From the IMG/VR virus record IMGVR_UViG_3300024999_000225, positions 1-38,499 of that record: 38,499 nt of DNA. One strand, 5' to 3'. A program made the position numbers and the translations under genes. This DNA is from a virus. Numbering within the stretch: position 1 is the first letter of the stretch; every line of letters starts with the position of its first letter. Below, in pieces: positions 7,357 through 15,302 of this stretch. A model generated the notes under the pieces. That model was not told where the DNA came from, ran no database searches, and saw nothing but the letters and a program-made list of their open reading frames with translations.

Positions 7357-8826
7357 TTACTTTACTTCTTCTCTACCAATTTCCTCTAAACTCTTACCTT
7401 CCAAAATATATTCAATAAATACCTTATTGACCCAAGTAGCCGATGAAGATGTGTTTATGATACGAAATCCTTCCCGCATAATTTTTCGGAAAATCGGATT
7501 TTCCTTGTCCAAGAAACTACCTCTCCAACCTTTGTATTCCACTATATCATTAAATTTATTAAGAATACTTAGTATTTCTTCTCGACTCTTACCTTGCAAT
7601 TTGGTACTCAATTTAAAATAACCATTCCAACTGAGTGCCTCCATTGCCAGATTATGCTTGCGAAGTTCCACTCTCTCAGTAAGGTCTTTACTAGCCATGA
7701 ATTTTGGGAAGGTAAAAATTAAGGAGTCTATAAATAATGTGAGATAATTACTTAGTTCCTCAACATCTAGTTTTGTCTTAGGATCGTAATTATCCTTAAT
7801 ATTCTTTGAAAGTACGCCAAAACTAATAATATTCTCTGAGGTAGCCTTAATTGCTGTAGAAATTACCTCTACTTTAAGATCAGATTTCTTCATAACATCT
7901 CTACATAATTTGTTTGTATAGTCTTCCACGTTTAAAAATTCCCCTCTTGATTTTGAAATTTTCAACCCTTTTAGACAATATTCGCTAAAAAGCGACTTTG
8001 CATCGTCATCATTAAGCGTTTCAATTATAACACTTATATAGTAATCAGCAGGGTTAGGTACAGCCTCTGGATTACGCTTATACAGTTTCGCCCAGCGTGA
8101 GAAGGCATTTAGACGGTGATTTCCATCCAAAATTTGTAATTTCTGATTTATAGAACCTGATATTGTGTGATCATCTTCATTGAAATTAACATCATATCCA
8201 TCACTCGGATTAAGGTTAAGGGTAATGAATCCCCCATGCATCCTGTCGTGCAACAGGCTGTCAAGGATCAATTTTATCTGTTTTTCACTTTTTACTGCCA
8301 CTAATTCATTCTTACTATTAGTCTTCCAACCGCGCTGTAAATCCCCCACATATGTCGCAATTTGTCGATCTAGGAGATTTCCAAGAAACTCAGCACTGGC
8401 AACGGTTTGGAACTTACATGACTCTTTGTTTCGACATATTTCGGTAGTATTCTCGAACGACCACTCATCAGAACTATTCATTTGACTCAATCTCTTTCTA
8501 ACATCCCGTTTAAGTTTATTAATTTCCTTTTTCTTTAAGAGTTCATCTCTTTCAGAATTAAACTCTTTTTTTGGAATTTGTGTGTTTTCATTTGACTCTT
8601 CCATTTTTGTCATTTCACTCATACTTGGGAATGGTGGTTTATCATCTTCACCGCTGAAATCAGTTTTATCTTCTCGATAGACTTGATCAGTTTCATTAAT
8701 TTTACGTTCTTCTTCCCATTCTGATGCAACTGCCATTTCTTCTTTTGCCTTTTCTAGTTCTTGTACAACTAATTCTTCTACTTGTGGCTGTGGTTGTAAT
8801 GCGAGTATTTTGTTTCTTTTTGCCAT
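7357..8826 (-). CDS. DGQHR/DndB-like domain protein
   Basis: This encodes 489 residues from MAKRNK, whose ATG follows GGGAGG eight bases upstream. A second in-frame start at 8883 (MIINMVN) also has a ribosome site (AAAGGTGG), so two forms are possible. The first 150 residues are acidic and Lys-rich and look disordered. The central region holds ILDGNHRLNAF with the DGxHR signature (residues 234-238) and a preceding segment AEFLGNLLDRQIATYVGDLQRGW, as in DGQHR/DndB-type proteins related to the ParB fold. DndB regulates DNA phosphorothioation, but no dnd genes are visible, so the role here is open; a nucleotide- or DNA-binding protein on a mobile element is likely. The C-terminal half is helical. 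Confidence 0.65.
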   Translation of the reverse strand: MAKRNKILALQPQPQVEELVVQELEKAKEEMAVASEWEEERKINETDQVYREDKTDFSGEDDKPPFPSMSEMTKMEESNENTQIPKKEFNSERDELLKKKEINKLKRDVRKRLSQMNSSDEWSFENTTEICRNKESCKFQTVASAEFLGNLLDRQIATYVGDLQRGWKTNSKNELVAVKSEKQIKLILDSLLHDRMHGGFITLNLNPSDGYDVNFNEDDHTISGSINQKLQILDGNHRLNAFSRWAKLYKRNPEAVPNPADYYISVIIETLNDDDAKSLFSEYCLKGLKISKSRGEFLNVEDYTNKLCRDVMKKSDLKVEVISTAIKATSENIISFGVLSKNIKDNYDPKTKLDVEELSNYLTLFIDSLIFTFPKFMASKDLTERVELRKHNLAMEALSWNGYFKLSTKLQGKSREEILSILNKFNDIVEYKGWRGSFLDKENPIFRKIMREGFRIINTSSSATWVNKVFIEYILEGKSLEEIGREEVK

Positions 8827-8904
8827 GTCATTATCCTCCCTTAAATTTTCATCAACTAATTTATTCACCATGTTAATAATCATAACAAAATCCACCTTTC
8901 TACC

Positions 8905-8933
8905 ATTATAATCATACTATTTTAAAAAAGCAA
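8905..8933 (-). promoter_or_regulatory. Promoter of the DGQHR gene
   Basis: Read on the minus strand: TTGCTT (8933-8928), a 17-base spacer, TATAAT (8910-8905). Transcription would start near 8898, just before the AAAGGTGG ribosome site of the longer form, leaving that form with almost no leader. Confidence 0.6.
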
Positions 8934-8966
8934 ATAAAATGACTGATTTATGATAATTTTATTAAA

Positions 8967-8995
8967 AAATAAAAGAGTAAGGTTGAACTTACTCT
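8967..8995 (-). terminator. Terminator overlapping the end of the ATPase gene
   Basis: On the minus strand AGAGTAAG (8995-8988) pairs with CTTACTCT (8981-8974) around a six-base loop, followed by TTTTATTTTTT. The stem covers the stop codon of the ATPase gene. Confidence 0.75.
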
Positions 8996-11313
8996 CCCTT
9001 TCTACTCTTAAATCTCTTTTCGGGAGGCAATTGCATCTTGCAAATAAATGGCACAGCATTTTCTCCACCACTTCTAATGATATTTATTGCATGCCAACGT
9101 TTCAATTTCAGGCAATCCTCCAAAGTAAACGGATAAACTTCTTCCTTTAAACTTATCCATGTTAATTTACTCGTAGGATATAGATGATAATGTGGAAGTG
9201 CATTCCTGATTGCTTTTTGTAAATTATTTGGAATTTGTTCCCAGTAATGGAATGTCCAAAAATAACCTATCTTCCACTTACGACTTTCAACCGCAGCAGC
9301 CTCCCATATTGAAGCAGAACGTAAAAACTGATGAGGTTCGTCTAACATGATATAAAAAGGAAATTCTGCATCTGCCCCATATATTTTCTTTCTTAGTCTC
9401 ATAGCAATATCAATCTTAGAACATAGTAAATTAATAATTACATCTATTGCCGATTTATCTAAATCGTCACTAGGTACATCAAATACAATAATTTTCTTTT
9501 GTGACATTAGTTGAACCATATCTAAACTATTATTAGAATTTACACAATTTGCTAAATGAGGGTCTGATAATATCCTATTTAATCTATTGTAAATAGGAGA
9601 TAATATCTTGCCTTTCATACCATCACTCATGCCTTCAAATTCTTTTAAGGTTGCTTTATTTAATCCTTCGTCCATATTATCAATAACTTGTTTAAGATAA
9701 ATTTTATCATTAAATATCTTAATAATTTCTGATACTTTTCCAGTAGTCATTCCAATTATAGATGCTCTTAAAAATCTCTCAGTTTGTCCGGTTGTGTCAT
9801 CACTTACACCAAAGAAATCTATAGCAGTTCCAGCTAATCTGGCCTTTGTACTAGAATCATGCAATGTTTCACACCAATCTAATGAAAATGCTTGTTGACC
9901 TAAATCTATTCTAATAAAATCCTCCTTCTTAACAATTCCTGCCTTAACAGCAAATTCTATTTGGTCTCCAATTTCACGCTTATTAGGGTCAATTGCTAGA
10001 CCTCCATAGCCCTTCAAATATGCCCCTATGAGCCAGTTAGAAACGAGCCCCTTACTCTTACCTTGCCCCATACCTCCGATCCCTACATTCGGCAAACATG
10101 CTTCATCTGGATCATTTACAGGTTGATATACTTTAATAGTTCTGCCCTTGAATGTTGCATCACCTAATTCAATCCCCTTTGATTCATCTAATAATCTATT
10201 GTTTACTTCGACTTCTGCTAATTCAACTCTTTCAATCTCAGGATATTTTTCTTGAAGTTCTCTGCCAGGAATTTGAACAATTTTAGATATTTCTGCCGAT
10301 GACATAATATTAAAATTCAATTTAATTCTTGGTGGTTTATGAGTATTTATAATCCTTAATACTTCATTTGCTTTTTTACCTTTTAATTGACAAGGTGCTA
10401 ACTCATTATCTAAACTTATGTCATGAAAACTACTTGCTATTGTCCTTGCTATTGTATTCGCCCTTGCAGATTCTTCTGATTCGGCGATAACCCAAAGATA
10501 AGTTCTCATAGATGATTTATTTCTTTTCTCTTTTGTAGAATTTGATAAATTTTCAATTGTGTATTTCTGTCCTTCTGGATCGGAAGGTTTTTTAGCATAG
10601 ATATTTTGACTATTTCCATCACTAATTAAATCACTTAAACCAGTAATTGCTTCTCTAATTATTTCAGTCAATCCAATAGCAATTGTAAAAGCAATATTCT
10701 TAAATGATTGATTCCATTTTCTAGGAGCATTTCCACTTCTTAATTTATCCCATGCTTCATCTAATTCGCCTTGCCATGCTAATTGATAGATTGGGTCAAG
10801 ATAACAAAATAATCTTGCTTTTTCATTTTCTCCTATTAATCTTCCTGCTTCAATTAAGGATATAAGTGGAAGGTTGTCCTTTGAATCAGTGTGAAGTGAA
10901 TATAAGTCATGCTTACTGTAAACTAATTCATAAACAACAGACTTATTAGAATCAAATTCTTCTACAATATCCACTTTATCAATTGTAGTCTTGTCCCATA
11001 TAGATGTTAACCTTCTGTAAATAAGAGGGGCAATAGTTTCAGGCACACTGATATAAAATGTTACATTATTTTCTTTGAAGTCGATTTCAAATGATGCTCT
11101 TTCCTGCATCTTGTATCCTCTTGGCAAGATTGCTTTTCTGATTATTCTATCAATTGGAAGTTTAAACTGATCTGCAATAGTTTTAACAAAATCTTCTGTA
11201 CGATAATTTCTAGCAGAAGAATCAGGTTTAATTTTAAATCTTACATATTTAGGGTCAACAATAGTAAACCAATTAATATTTTTGATAGTAGTAATTTTTT
11301 CAGCAAAAATCAT
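8989..11313 (-). CDS. TraG/VirD4- or VirB4-like ATPase
   Basis: This encodes 774 residues from MIFAEKITT. The ATG overlaps the stop of the upstream peptidase gene (ATGA), and AGGAGTGA precedes it; the frame also runs further up, into the peptidase gene. Walker A is GGMGQGKS at residues 413-420, and Walker B is FYIMLDEPHQF with the Asp near residue 658. Between them lies LAIDPNKRE, typical of the FtsK/VirB4/TraG superfamily, followed by an arginine-rich, Trp-rich C-terminal section. The first 400 residues are mixed alpha/beta without predicted membrane spans and are not recognised. Such ATPases power DNA or protein transfer at the membrane. No relaxase is seen in the window. Neighbours (M23 peptidase, small membrane proteins) support a transfer or secretion machine. 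Confidence 0.75.
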   Translation of the reverse strand: MIFAEKITTIKNINWFTIVDPKYVRFKIKPDSSARNYRTEDFVKTIADQFKLPIDRIIRKAILPRGYKMQERASFEIDFKENNVTFYISVPETIAPLIYRRLTSIWDKTTIDKVDIVEEFDSNKSVVYELVYSKHDLYSLHTDSKDNLPLISLIEAGRLIGENEKARLFCYLDPIYQLAWQGELDEAWDKLRSGNAPRKWNQSFKNIAFTIAIGLTEIIREAITGLSDLISDGNSQNIYAKKPSDPEGQKYTIENLSNSTKEKRNKSSMRTYLWVIAESEESARANTIARTIASSFHDISLDNELAPCQLKGKKANEVLRIINTHKPPRIKLNFNIMSSAEISKIVQIPGRELQEKYPEIERVELAEVEVNNRLLDESKGIELGDATFKGRTIKVYQPVNDPDEACLPNVGIGGMGQGKSKGLVSNWLIGAYLKGYGGLAIDPNKREIGDQIEFAVKAGIVKKEDFIRIDLGQQAFSLDWCETLHDSSTKARLAGTAIDFFGVSDDTTGQTERFLRASIIGMTTGKVSEIIKIFNDKIYLKQVIDNMDEGLNKATLKEFEGMSDGMKGKILSPIYNRLNRILSDPHLANCVNSNNSLDMVQLMSQKKIIVFDVPSDDLDKSAIDVIINLLCSKIDIAMRLRKKIYGADAEFPFYIMLDEPHQFLRSASIWEAAAVESRKWKIGYFWTFHYWEQIPNNLQKAIRNALPHYHLYPTSKLTWISLKEEVYPFTLEDCLKLKRWHAINIIRSGGENAVPFICKMQLPPEKRFKSRKGE

Positions 11314-11954
11314 TGTATGATCACTCCTAACATTTTTAATATGATATAAAAGGCAAAAGTCCAATAAACTCCTTTTACAGCTCTTTTAGAACCAAATATT
11401 GCAAGCAATGCAAATATCATAGCAACCAATAGTGCATAATCACTATTTTGCACTATCCAATGAAAAAAATCAGATATAAATGATAAAAACTTATTGAATA
11501 TGCTTTGTTTTCCTTCCTCTAATAAATCTGTACCAGAAGTAGTTAGTATATGCCATGTTTTTTCCCAGAATCCTGTTTCAGTTGCTTTTTGAAAATAATT
11601 ACTCGGATCTTGATATTGACCGTTAGATATTAAGCCAACGTGGATATGTGGGCCTGTTGACCTTCCAGAATTTCCGGTTAATCCTAATGTTTCTCCAACT
11701 CTAACATGTTGACCGTATGTTACATTTACTTGAGATAAATGACCATAAACCAATTCTTTGCCATTATCTAACTTAACTCCAATGCCATTTCCAATAATAT
11801 TATCATGAATTATTCTACTAATGATTCCATCTGTTAAAGATTGGGCTGGAGTAGACATAGGGCTTCCAATATCTACTCCAGAGTGAGGAACCTTGTGAAC
11901 ATTATCAATTGCTCCAAATTTTGCAGTGATAGGATATTGCAAGAATTTAATCAT
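11310..11954 (-). CDS. M23-family peptidase with C-terminal membrane segments
   Basis: This is a 214-residue protein. The metallopeptidase signature is complete: HSGVD (H24, D28), YGH (H72) and GPHIH (H103, H105). The domain has the usual order for M23 lysostaphin/LytM enzymes, which cut cell-wall cross-bridges. No N-terminal signal peptide is present. Instead, two hydrophobic segments (about 172-190 and 196-213) end the protein, so topology is unusual and the catalytic domain may be exported as an N-out domain. The ribosome site is AAAGGAG. It is translationally coupled to the ATPase gene by ATGA overlap and sits 14 bases after the upstream membrane gene. It likely opens peptidoglycan for the transfer apparatus. 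Confidence 0.85.
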   Translation of the reverse strand: MIKFLQYPITAKFGAIDNVHKVPHSGVDIGSPMSTPAQSLTDGIISRIIHDNIIGNGIGVKLDNGKELVYGHLSQVNVTYGQHVRVGETLGLTGNSGRSTGPHIHVGLISNGQYQDPSNYFQKATETGFWEKTWHILTTSGTDLLEEGKQSIFNKFLSFISDFFHWIVQNSDYALLVAMIFALLAIFGSKRAVKGVYWTFAFYIILKMLGVIIQ

Positions 11955-11968
11955 AATGATTATCTCCT

Positions 11969-12445
11969 TTATCTAGGAACTGCTATTTGAACTGAACTAA
12001 AAGCATTATGAATTGCAACAAAAAATGTAGGAATGATAAACATGCTTATATAACCAATAACTGCAAATTTTAATTTTTGTTTCCACCCAGGAGAACCAAT
12101 AATCATTTCTACCATTCCCCATATCGATACAATAATTCCTACTGGTAATGCTAAATCTTGAACCATTGTGATAATAGGCCATAATGAAATAATTAGATTT
12201 GCTGTACCAACTGGATTACCTACAGGGTTTGCTAATGTTGGTACGGGTGAAACTACTGCCAAAACAGGAGATGCTAAATTAATTACACTTAAAACAACAG
12301 AGGTCGGAACTAGATAATTTTTGAATATTTTTTCTACCTTTTTACCTGCTTCAATCCATTGATTTACTAATACTTCTTTTTTAAGTGCTACCAATGGATG
12401 AACACATGGAGGATTTAAAACAGATCCATTAATTCTAACAATCAT
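11969..12445 (-). CDS. Small membrane protein, pilin- or VirB2-like in size and layout
   Basis: This encodes 158 residues from MIVRINGSV, whose ATG follows AAAGGAGG at ideal spacing; the frame is open further up without a better start. Hydrophobic segments lie at about residues 45-65 and 84-118 (with PVG repeats: LANPVGNPVGTANLIISLWPIIT), and at about 130-148. It is followed in the same operon by the M23 peptidase and the ATPase. The order of membrane protein, hydrolase and ATPase resembles minimal type IV secretion modules, where a small protein with two or three membrane spans forms the pilus or channel base. Sequence identity to VirB2/TrbC is not obvious. Confidence 0.6.
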   Translation of the reverse strand: MIVRINGSVLNPPCVHPLVALKKEVLVNQWIEAGKKVEKIFKNYLVPTSVVLSVINLASPVLAVVSPVPTLANPVGNPVGTANLIISLWPIITMVQDLALPVGIIVSIWGMVEMIIGSPGWKQKLKFAVIGYISMFIIPTFFVAIHNAFSSVQIAVPR

Positions 12446-12525
12446 TTTTAATAAACCTCCTTTTAGATGTATAAGTATTTGAGTTTGTGGTAATACTAAA
12501 GTCATATTGGAAGGAGATGATTTTC

Positions 12526-12603
12526 ATGACACCTGCACTCATAAAAATACTCATTGGATTTGGTTTAGTGGCGTTCCATTATTTACCGATAGTCTCTAAA
12601 TAG
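12526..12603 (+). CDS. Small hydrophobic peptide (25 residues), possible type I toxin or leader
   Basis: The ATG at 12526 follows GGAAGGAGATGA, a strong ribosome site. The peptide begins MTPALIKILIGFGLVAFHYL and ends PIVSK, a single membrane-span-like segment with a Lys end. It is the only plus-strand gene in this minus-strand block and has its own terminator at 12684-12708. Short membrane peptides of this design are known as type I toxins (TxpA, Fst, BsrG types) on plasmids of Bacillota, but this one matches none I know. An antisense partner is not evident. Confidence 0.45.
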   Translation: MTPALIKILIGFGLVAFHYLPIVSK

Positions 12604-12683
12604 ATGGTACTTGCATAATAAAATATATGTGTGCATAAATATGATTCATCATATTAAATGAGATTAGTCTACCCTTTCCCCAA

Positions 12684-12708
12684 ATCCCCTTATTGGGGAT
12701 ATTTTTTT
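12684..12708 (+). terminator. Terminator of the short hydrophobic peptide
   Basis: ATCCCC (12684-12689) pairs with GGGGAT (12695-12700) around a five-base loop, then ATTTTTTT. It is strong on the plus strand only. Confidence 0.8.
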
Positions 12709-12710
12709 GC

Positions 12711-12935
12711 TCATTTTCTCTTTTTAATTGCTTCTTTAGTTAGCACAATCATTTCTGGTATACTTTTGAACATTGATTTAAGAACAAAGAATGCTCCAAA
12801 GATAAACATTCCACATCCTACTAAACCAATAACAGCTCCTAAAATTAATGAAAATGGAGTAATTAATTCAGAACCAATACCGATAATAAAAGTACCTGAA
12901 ACCATAATTACCATTGCTTTCGTGTCTTTCCTCAT
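12711..12935 (-). CDS. Small membrane protein
   Basis: This encodes 74 residues from MRKDTKAMV. The chosen ATG lies nine bases after AAGGAGG; an ATG three codons earlier overlaps the ribosome site. Two hydrophobic segments (AMVIMVSGTFIIGIGS and LILGAVIGLVGCGMFIFGAFFVL) form a hairpin, and the C-terminal tail is basic (KEAIKKRK). No family was recognised. It is in line with the pilin-like and transfer genes downstream and may be part of that apparatus. Confidence 0.65.
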   Translation of the reverse strand: MRKDTKAMVIMVSGTFIIGIGSELITPFSLILGAVIGLVGCGMFIFGAFFVLKSMFKSIPEMIVLTKEAIKKRK

Positions 12936-12959
12936 AAATCTCATCCTCCTTCCTTAATC

Positions 12960-13262
12960 TCATCCCTCCATCCTTCTCGGATAAATTCCATCCTCATCCT
13001 TACCATCCCAACTAGGCCATGCTACAGAAATACTGCTATCCTCTAAATTAACTTGAATTGGAAATCTCTGTAAACATTTAGGACAATAATTCAAAACATG
13101 AATAAATCCATTACTAGCATCTTTTGTAACAATTGAATTTTCATCTAAAGTTGAACATACAGTTTTACAAATCTCACAATTGAAAATTATAGTTTTAAGA
13201 CGCTTTTGAGTTCTCTTATAGAGAGGGTTGCTAGATTTTAAAATTGAATATAGTTTATTCAT
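12960..13262 (-). CDS. Small zinc-ribbon protein
   Basis: This encodes 100 residues from MNKLYSILK, whose ATG follows AAGGAGGAATTATCA. CEIC (about residue 31) and CPKC (about 63) form a four-Cys zinc site, with FNCEICKTVCSTL before and HVLNYCPKCLQRFPI after. Function is unknown. It lies between the small winged-helix cluster and the membrane proteins, with a 13-base gap to the gene upstream, so it is probably co-transcribed. Confidence 0.65.
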   Translation of the reverse strand: MNKLYSILKSSNPLYKRTQKRLKTIIFNCEICKTVCSTLDENSIVTKDASNGFIHVLNYCPKCLQRFPIQVNLEDSSISVAWPSWDGKDEDGIYPRRMEG

Positions 13263-13275
13263 TGATAATTCCTCC

Positions 13276-13503
13276 TTACTCATAAACAAAAATAAAATCA
13301 ACATAATCCAAACTTAACCTCAAAACATCTTCTACAGATTCCATATCACAAATTTCACTCAGATAATTCTTAGCAGAATAGTCTCTCTTGTTTCTAATCA
13401 AACATTTTGCAACTTCATCAGTAATAATAAAAACTGAATCAAAATCATCATTTCCTTCTTCACATATGATTCTACATTCAGGTTTTAGTGGTTTTGTTTT
13501 CAT
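13276..13503 (-). CDS. Hypothetical small acidic protein
   Basis: This is a 75-residue protein rich in Asp and Glu (CRIICEEGNDDFDSVFIITDEVAKCLI.., ending LDYVDFIFVYE). Its start overlaps the end of the winged-helix gene upstream by 26 bases, and AAAGGAG precedes it, so the two are likely coupled. No family was recognised. The pairing with a small DNA-binding protein could make it a co-regulator. Confidence 0.55.
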   Translation of the reverse strand: MKTKPLKPECRIICEEGNDDFDSVFIITDEVAKCLIRNKRDYSAKNYLSEICDMESVEDVLRLSLDYVDFIFVYE

Positions 13504-13732
13504 TAATTAAATCAACTCCTTTTTGTGTAATGTGAAATGAATTGGCATTCCTCTCTTTCCATCCATTTTTAACCATTCCAAGCATTAAAAGATGATTTAA
13601 ATTATTACGAACTCTTAGATGATTAATACCTATCCCAAGGGATATATTTCTGACAGTTCTGGAATTCATGGAATCAGTCAGATTTTCTGAAAACAAATGG
13701 TTTAAAATATCTATCTCTAACTTACTAAGCAT
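13478..13732 (-). CDS. Small winged-helix DNA-binding protein
   Basis: This is an 84-residue protein. LEIDILNHLFSE, then SRTVRNISLGIGINHLRVRNNLNHLLMLGMVKNGW, then ANSFHITQKGVDLI gives a helix-turn-helix followed by a wing, as in MarR/ArsR-like or plasmid copy-control regulators. It heads the operon running to 12711. It probably controls its own operon; the 250 bases upstream (13733-13985) hold the candidate target repeats and no gene. Confidence 0.65.
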   Translation of the reverse strand: MLSKLEIDILNHLFSENLTDSMNSRTVRNISLGIGINHLRVRNNLNHLLMLGMVKNGWKERNANSFHITQKGVDLINENKTTKT

Positions 13733-13859
13733 TTTAACTAATTCACCTCTCTTTACTTTGATAATGTGGAATAATGTATGTGACTGCTTGATAATGTTTC
13801 ATACCTCATCTTATTGAGTATTGATTGTACATAATGCGTGGTAGTTTATGGATATTAAA

Positions 13860-13932
13860 TACCCCATATATTCCTACATATTAACCTCAATCCTAACCCC
13901 AAATCCACTAATACCCCAAACAATACCCCATA
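13860..13932. repeat. TACCCCATA repeats downstream of parR
   Basis: TACCCCATA occurs at 13860-13868 and 13924-13932, with close variants TACCCCAAA at 13912-13920 and TAACCCCAAA at 13894-13903. The same nine bases recur upstream of parM at 15084-15128. Repeats on both sides of a ParM/ParR operon suggest a centromere-like site bound by ParR. The rest of 13733-13985 shows no gene. Confidence 0.65.
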
Positions 13933-13952
13933 CACATATAAACAAAACAAAA

Positions 13953-13980
13953 AAGATACAGTCTCGTCAGACCGTATCTT
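13953..13980 (-). terminator. Terminator of the parM-parR operon
   Basis: On the minus strand AAGATACGGTCT (13980-13969) pairs with AGACTGTATCTT (13964-13953), with one mismatch and a four-base loop, followed by TTTTTTG. It begins six bases after the parR stop. Confidence 0.85.
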
Positions 13981-13986
13981 AAATCA

Positions 13987-14232
13987 TTAAAGCATTATAT
14001 CATCCAAATCATCTTTTTCTACTTTTCTCTCAACTCTTTTTTCTACCAATTTATCTTGTTCAACTACAACATCTTTTATCTCATCATTGCTCAATTGCTT
14101 CTTTATCCACTTGCTAAAATTCTTAATTTCATTTGCTTTTTCATAAAGTAATAATTCATCTTCATCATCTAAATTAAAATAAACACCTTTTCTTTTTACT
14201 CTGCCTGTGAGTTCGCCAACTGACTTGCCCAT
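13987..14232 (-). CDS. ParR-like DNA-binding adaptor
   Basis: This is an 81-residue basic/acidic protein. RKGVYFNLDDEDELLLYEKANEIKNFSKWIKKQL has the strand-helix-helix pattern of ribbon-helix-helix proteins of the ParR type. The C-terminal 35 residues are charged (KLVEKRVERKVEKDDLDDIML), as in adaptors that touch the ParM filament. Its start lies 37 bases inside the end of the ParM gene, so translation is coupled. In type II partition systems ParR binds centromere repeats and loads them on ParM filaments. TACCCCATA repeats on both sides of the operon are its likely sites. Confidence 0.65.
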   Translation of the reverse strand: MGKSVGELTGRVKRKGVYFNLDDEDELLLYEKANEIKNFSKWIKKQLSNDEIKDVVVEQDKLVEKRVERKVEKDDLDDIML

Positions 14233-15047
14233 GCTTTCAGCCCCATTCGATGGTAGCCATTTGTATTGCTAAAAATTGGATTAGTAATTATCTCAACATT
14301 TTTATAAAATTGCTTAAATAAATCACCAAATTTTAAAGCTCCTCCCCCAGTTAATAAAAATTTATCTGAATCTTCGTAGTCCGTAAACTTTTCGCTTAAC
14401 TCTGAGATAATTTTCTGCACATATTGCTTATCGTCAATATAGTTGCCTTTTAATTTAATGCTCCCGAATTGAACAGTTCCACTATCTCTGGTTATAAACT
14501 TAGTTCCTTTTATCGTGGCATAATTTACGGTGAGTGATCCAAGATCAAGAATTCTCTTTTTCCCAATTGCTAAACTTTCATCTTTGTATAAAGCATATTG
14601 GAAAGAAGCAACCGCTTCAGGAACTAATTTAAGATTATTAATACTAAATTTCTTATGTTCTCCATTAATTTGAATATCATAATCACCATATAATAAATCT
14701 TCTAATGCTTTTTTAGTTGTAGTATTAAAATCTACTATAGGAACACCAGTCACGATTAATAAATCAGACTCATTCTCTACAATTGATAATCCTACTGCCG
14801 TAATAAACAATACACGTGTTTGATTGTGTATCTTTGATGCTGTATTCATGGATGTTGGGGCAAAAGATTCATCTTCCGCAAGTTGGCCTACAAAATATTT
14901 CTCTTTGTCATTAATAATGACTTCATACTCTCCTCCATCAGACATCTCTCTGTGATGCCAGTCACCAACTATAGATTTAAAAGATATACCATCTAGTAAC
15001 TTTGTTTCACTACGACCAGTATCTATAGGGATAATCTGAAATGCCAT
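14196..15047 (-). CDS. parM: ParM/StbA-like actin-family segregation ATPase
   Basis: This encodes 283 residues from MAFQIIPID; the ATG follows GGGAGGAATTAAA, and the longer frame upstream lacks a ribosome site. Actin-fold signatures are present in order: phosphate-1 PIDTGRSETKL (residues 7-17), a mid-protein VTGVP, phosphate-2 LDLGSLTVNYATIKG (about 165-180), and adenosine-binding LLTGGGALKFGDLF (about 229-242). The size is a little below R1 ParM (320). It polymerises with ATP to push plasmid copies apart. The gene partner is the ParR-like ORF overlapping its 3' end. A promoter at 15108-15136 carries a TATGGGGTA site in its spacer, implying autorepression. Confidence 0.85.
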   Translation of the reverse strand: MAFQIIPIDTGRSETKLLDGISFKSIVGDWHHREMSDGGEYEVIINDKEKYFVGQLAEDESFAPTSMNTASKIHNQTRVLFITAVGLSIVENESDLLIVTGVPIVDFNTTTKKALEDLLYGDYDIQINGEHKKFSINNLKLVPEAVASFQYALYKDESLAIGKKRILDLGSLTVNYATIKGTKFITRDSGTVQFGSIKLKGNYIDDKQYVQKIISELSEKFTDYEDSDKFLLTGGGALKFGDLFKQFYKNVEIITNPIFSNTNGYHRMGLKAWASQLANSQAE

Positions 15048-15068
15048 TTTAATTCCTCCCTCATATTT

Positions 15069-15136
15069 TACCCCACTATATAGTATGGGGTATTTACCTT
15101 TATTATGATTATACAGCAATACCCCATACTTTACAA
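15069..15136 (-). promoter_or_regulatory. parM promoter with TACCCCATA operators
   Basis: Read on the minus strand: TTGTAA (15136-15131), 17 bases, TATAAT (15113-15108). A copy of TATGGGGTA lies in the spacer (15128-15120). Downstream of the start an inverted pair follows: TACCCCA at 15069-15075 and TATGGGGTA at 15084-15092. Binding here by ParR would block transcription, as in other type II partition loci. Confidence 0.6.
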
Positions 15137-15199
15137 CAACTTTTATTACTATACTTGCCTAACCCAATTCCTCCTGATATAATACATATAAACACTGAC

Positions 15200-15262
15200 G
15201 TATACAAATGTTTACTTGTATACATGCGTATACTTAGCATTATAACCCACACAAATGTATAC
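15200..15262. promoter_or_regulatory. Four GTATAC palindromes (operator array)
   Basis: GTATAC occurs at 15200-15205, 15218-15223, 15228-15233 and 15257-15262; two copies extend to TGTATACAT. They lie between divergent parM and the coiled-coil gene, overlapping a possible plus-strand promoter (TTGTAT at 15217 and TATAAC at 15241). The likely ligand is the adjacent coiled-coil protein, acting as autorepressor. Confidence 0.65.
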
Positions 15263-15302
15263 ATTATCTTAACCATATAAATCACATCAAGGAGGAATTA
15301 CC

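Noticed and set aside
7357-8826. Dnd phosphorothioation operon
   Set aside because: Only a DGQHR-type protein is present; no dndC, dndD or dndE-like gene lies nearby in the window.
12658-12957. Plus-strand open frame opposite the small membrane protein
   Set aside because: It overlaps the terminator and lacks a ribosome site; the minus-strand frame has a strong one and a sensible protein.
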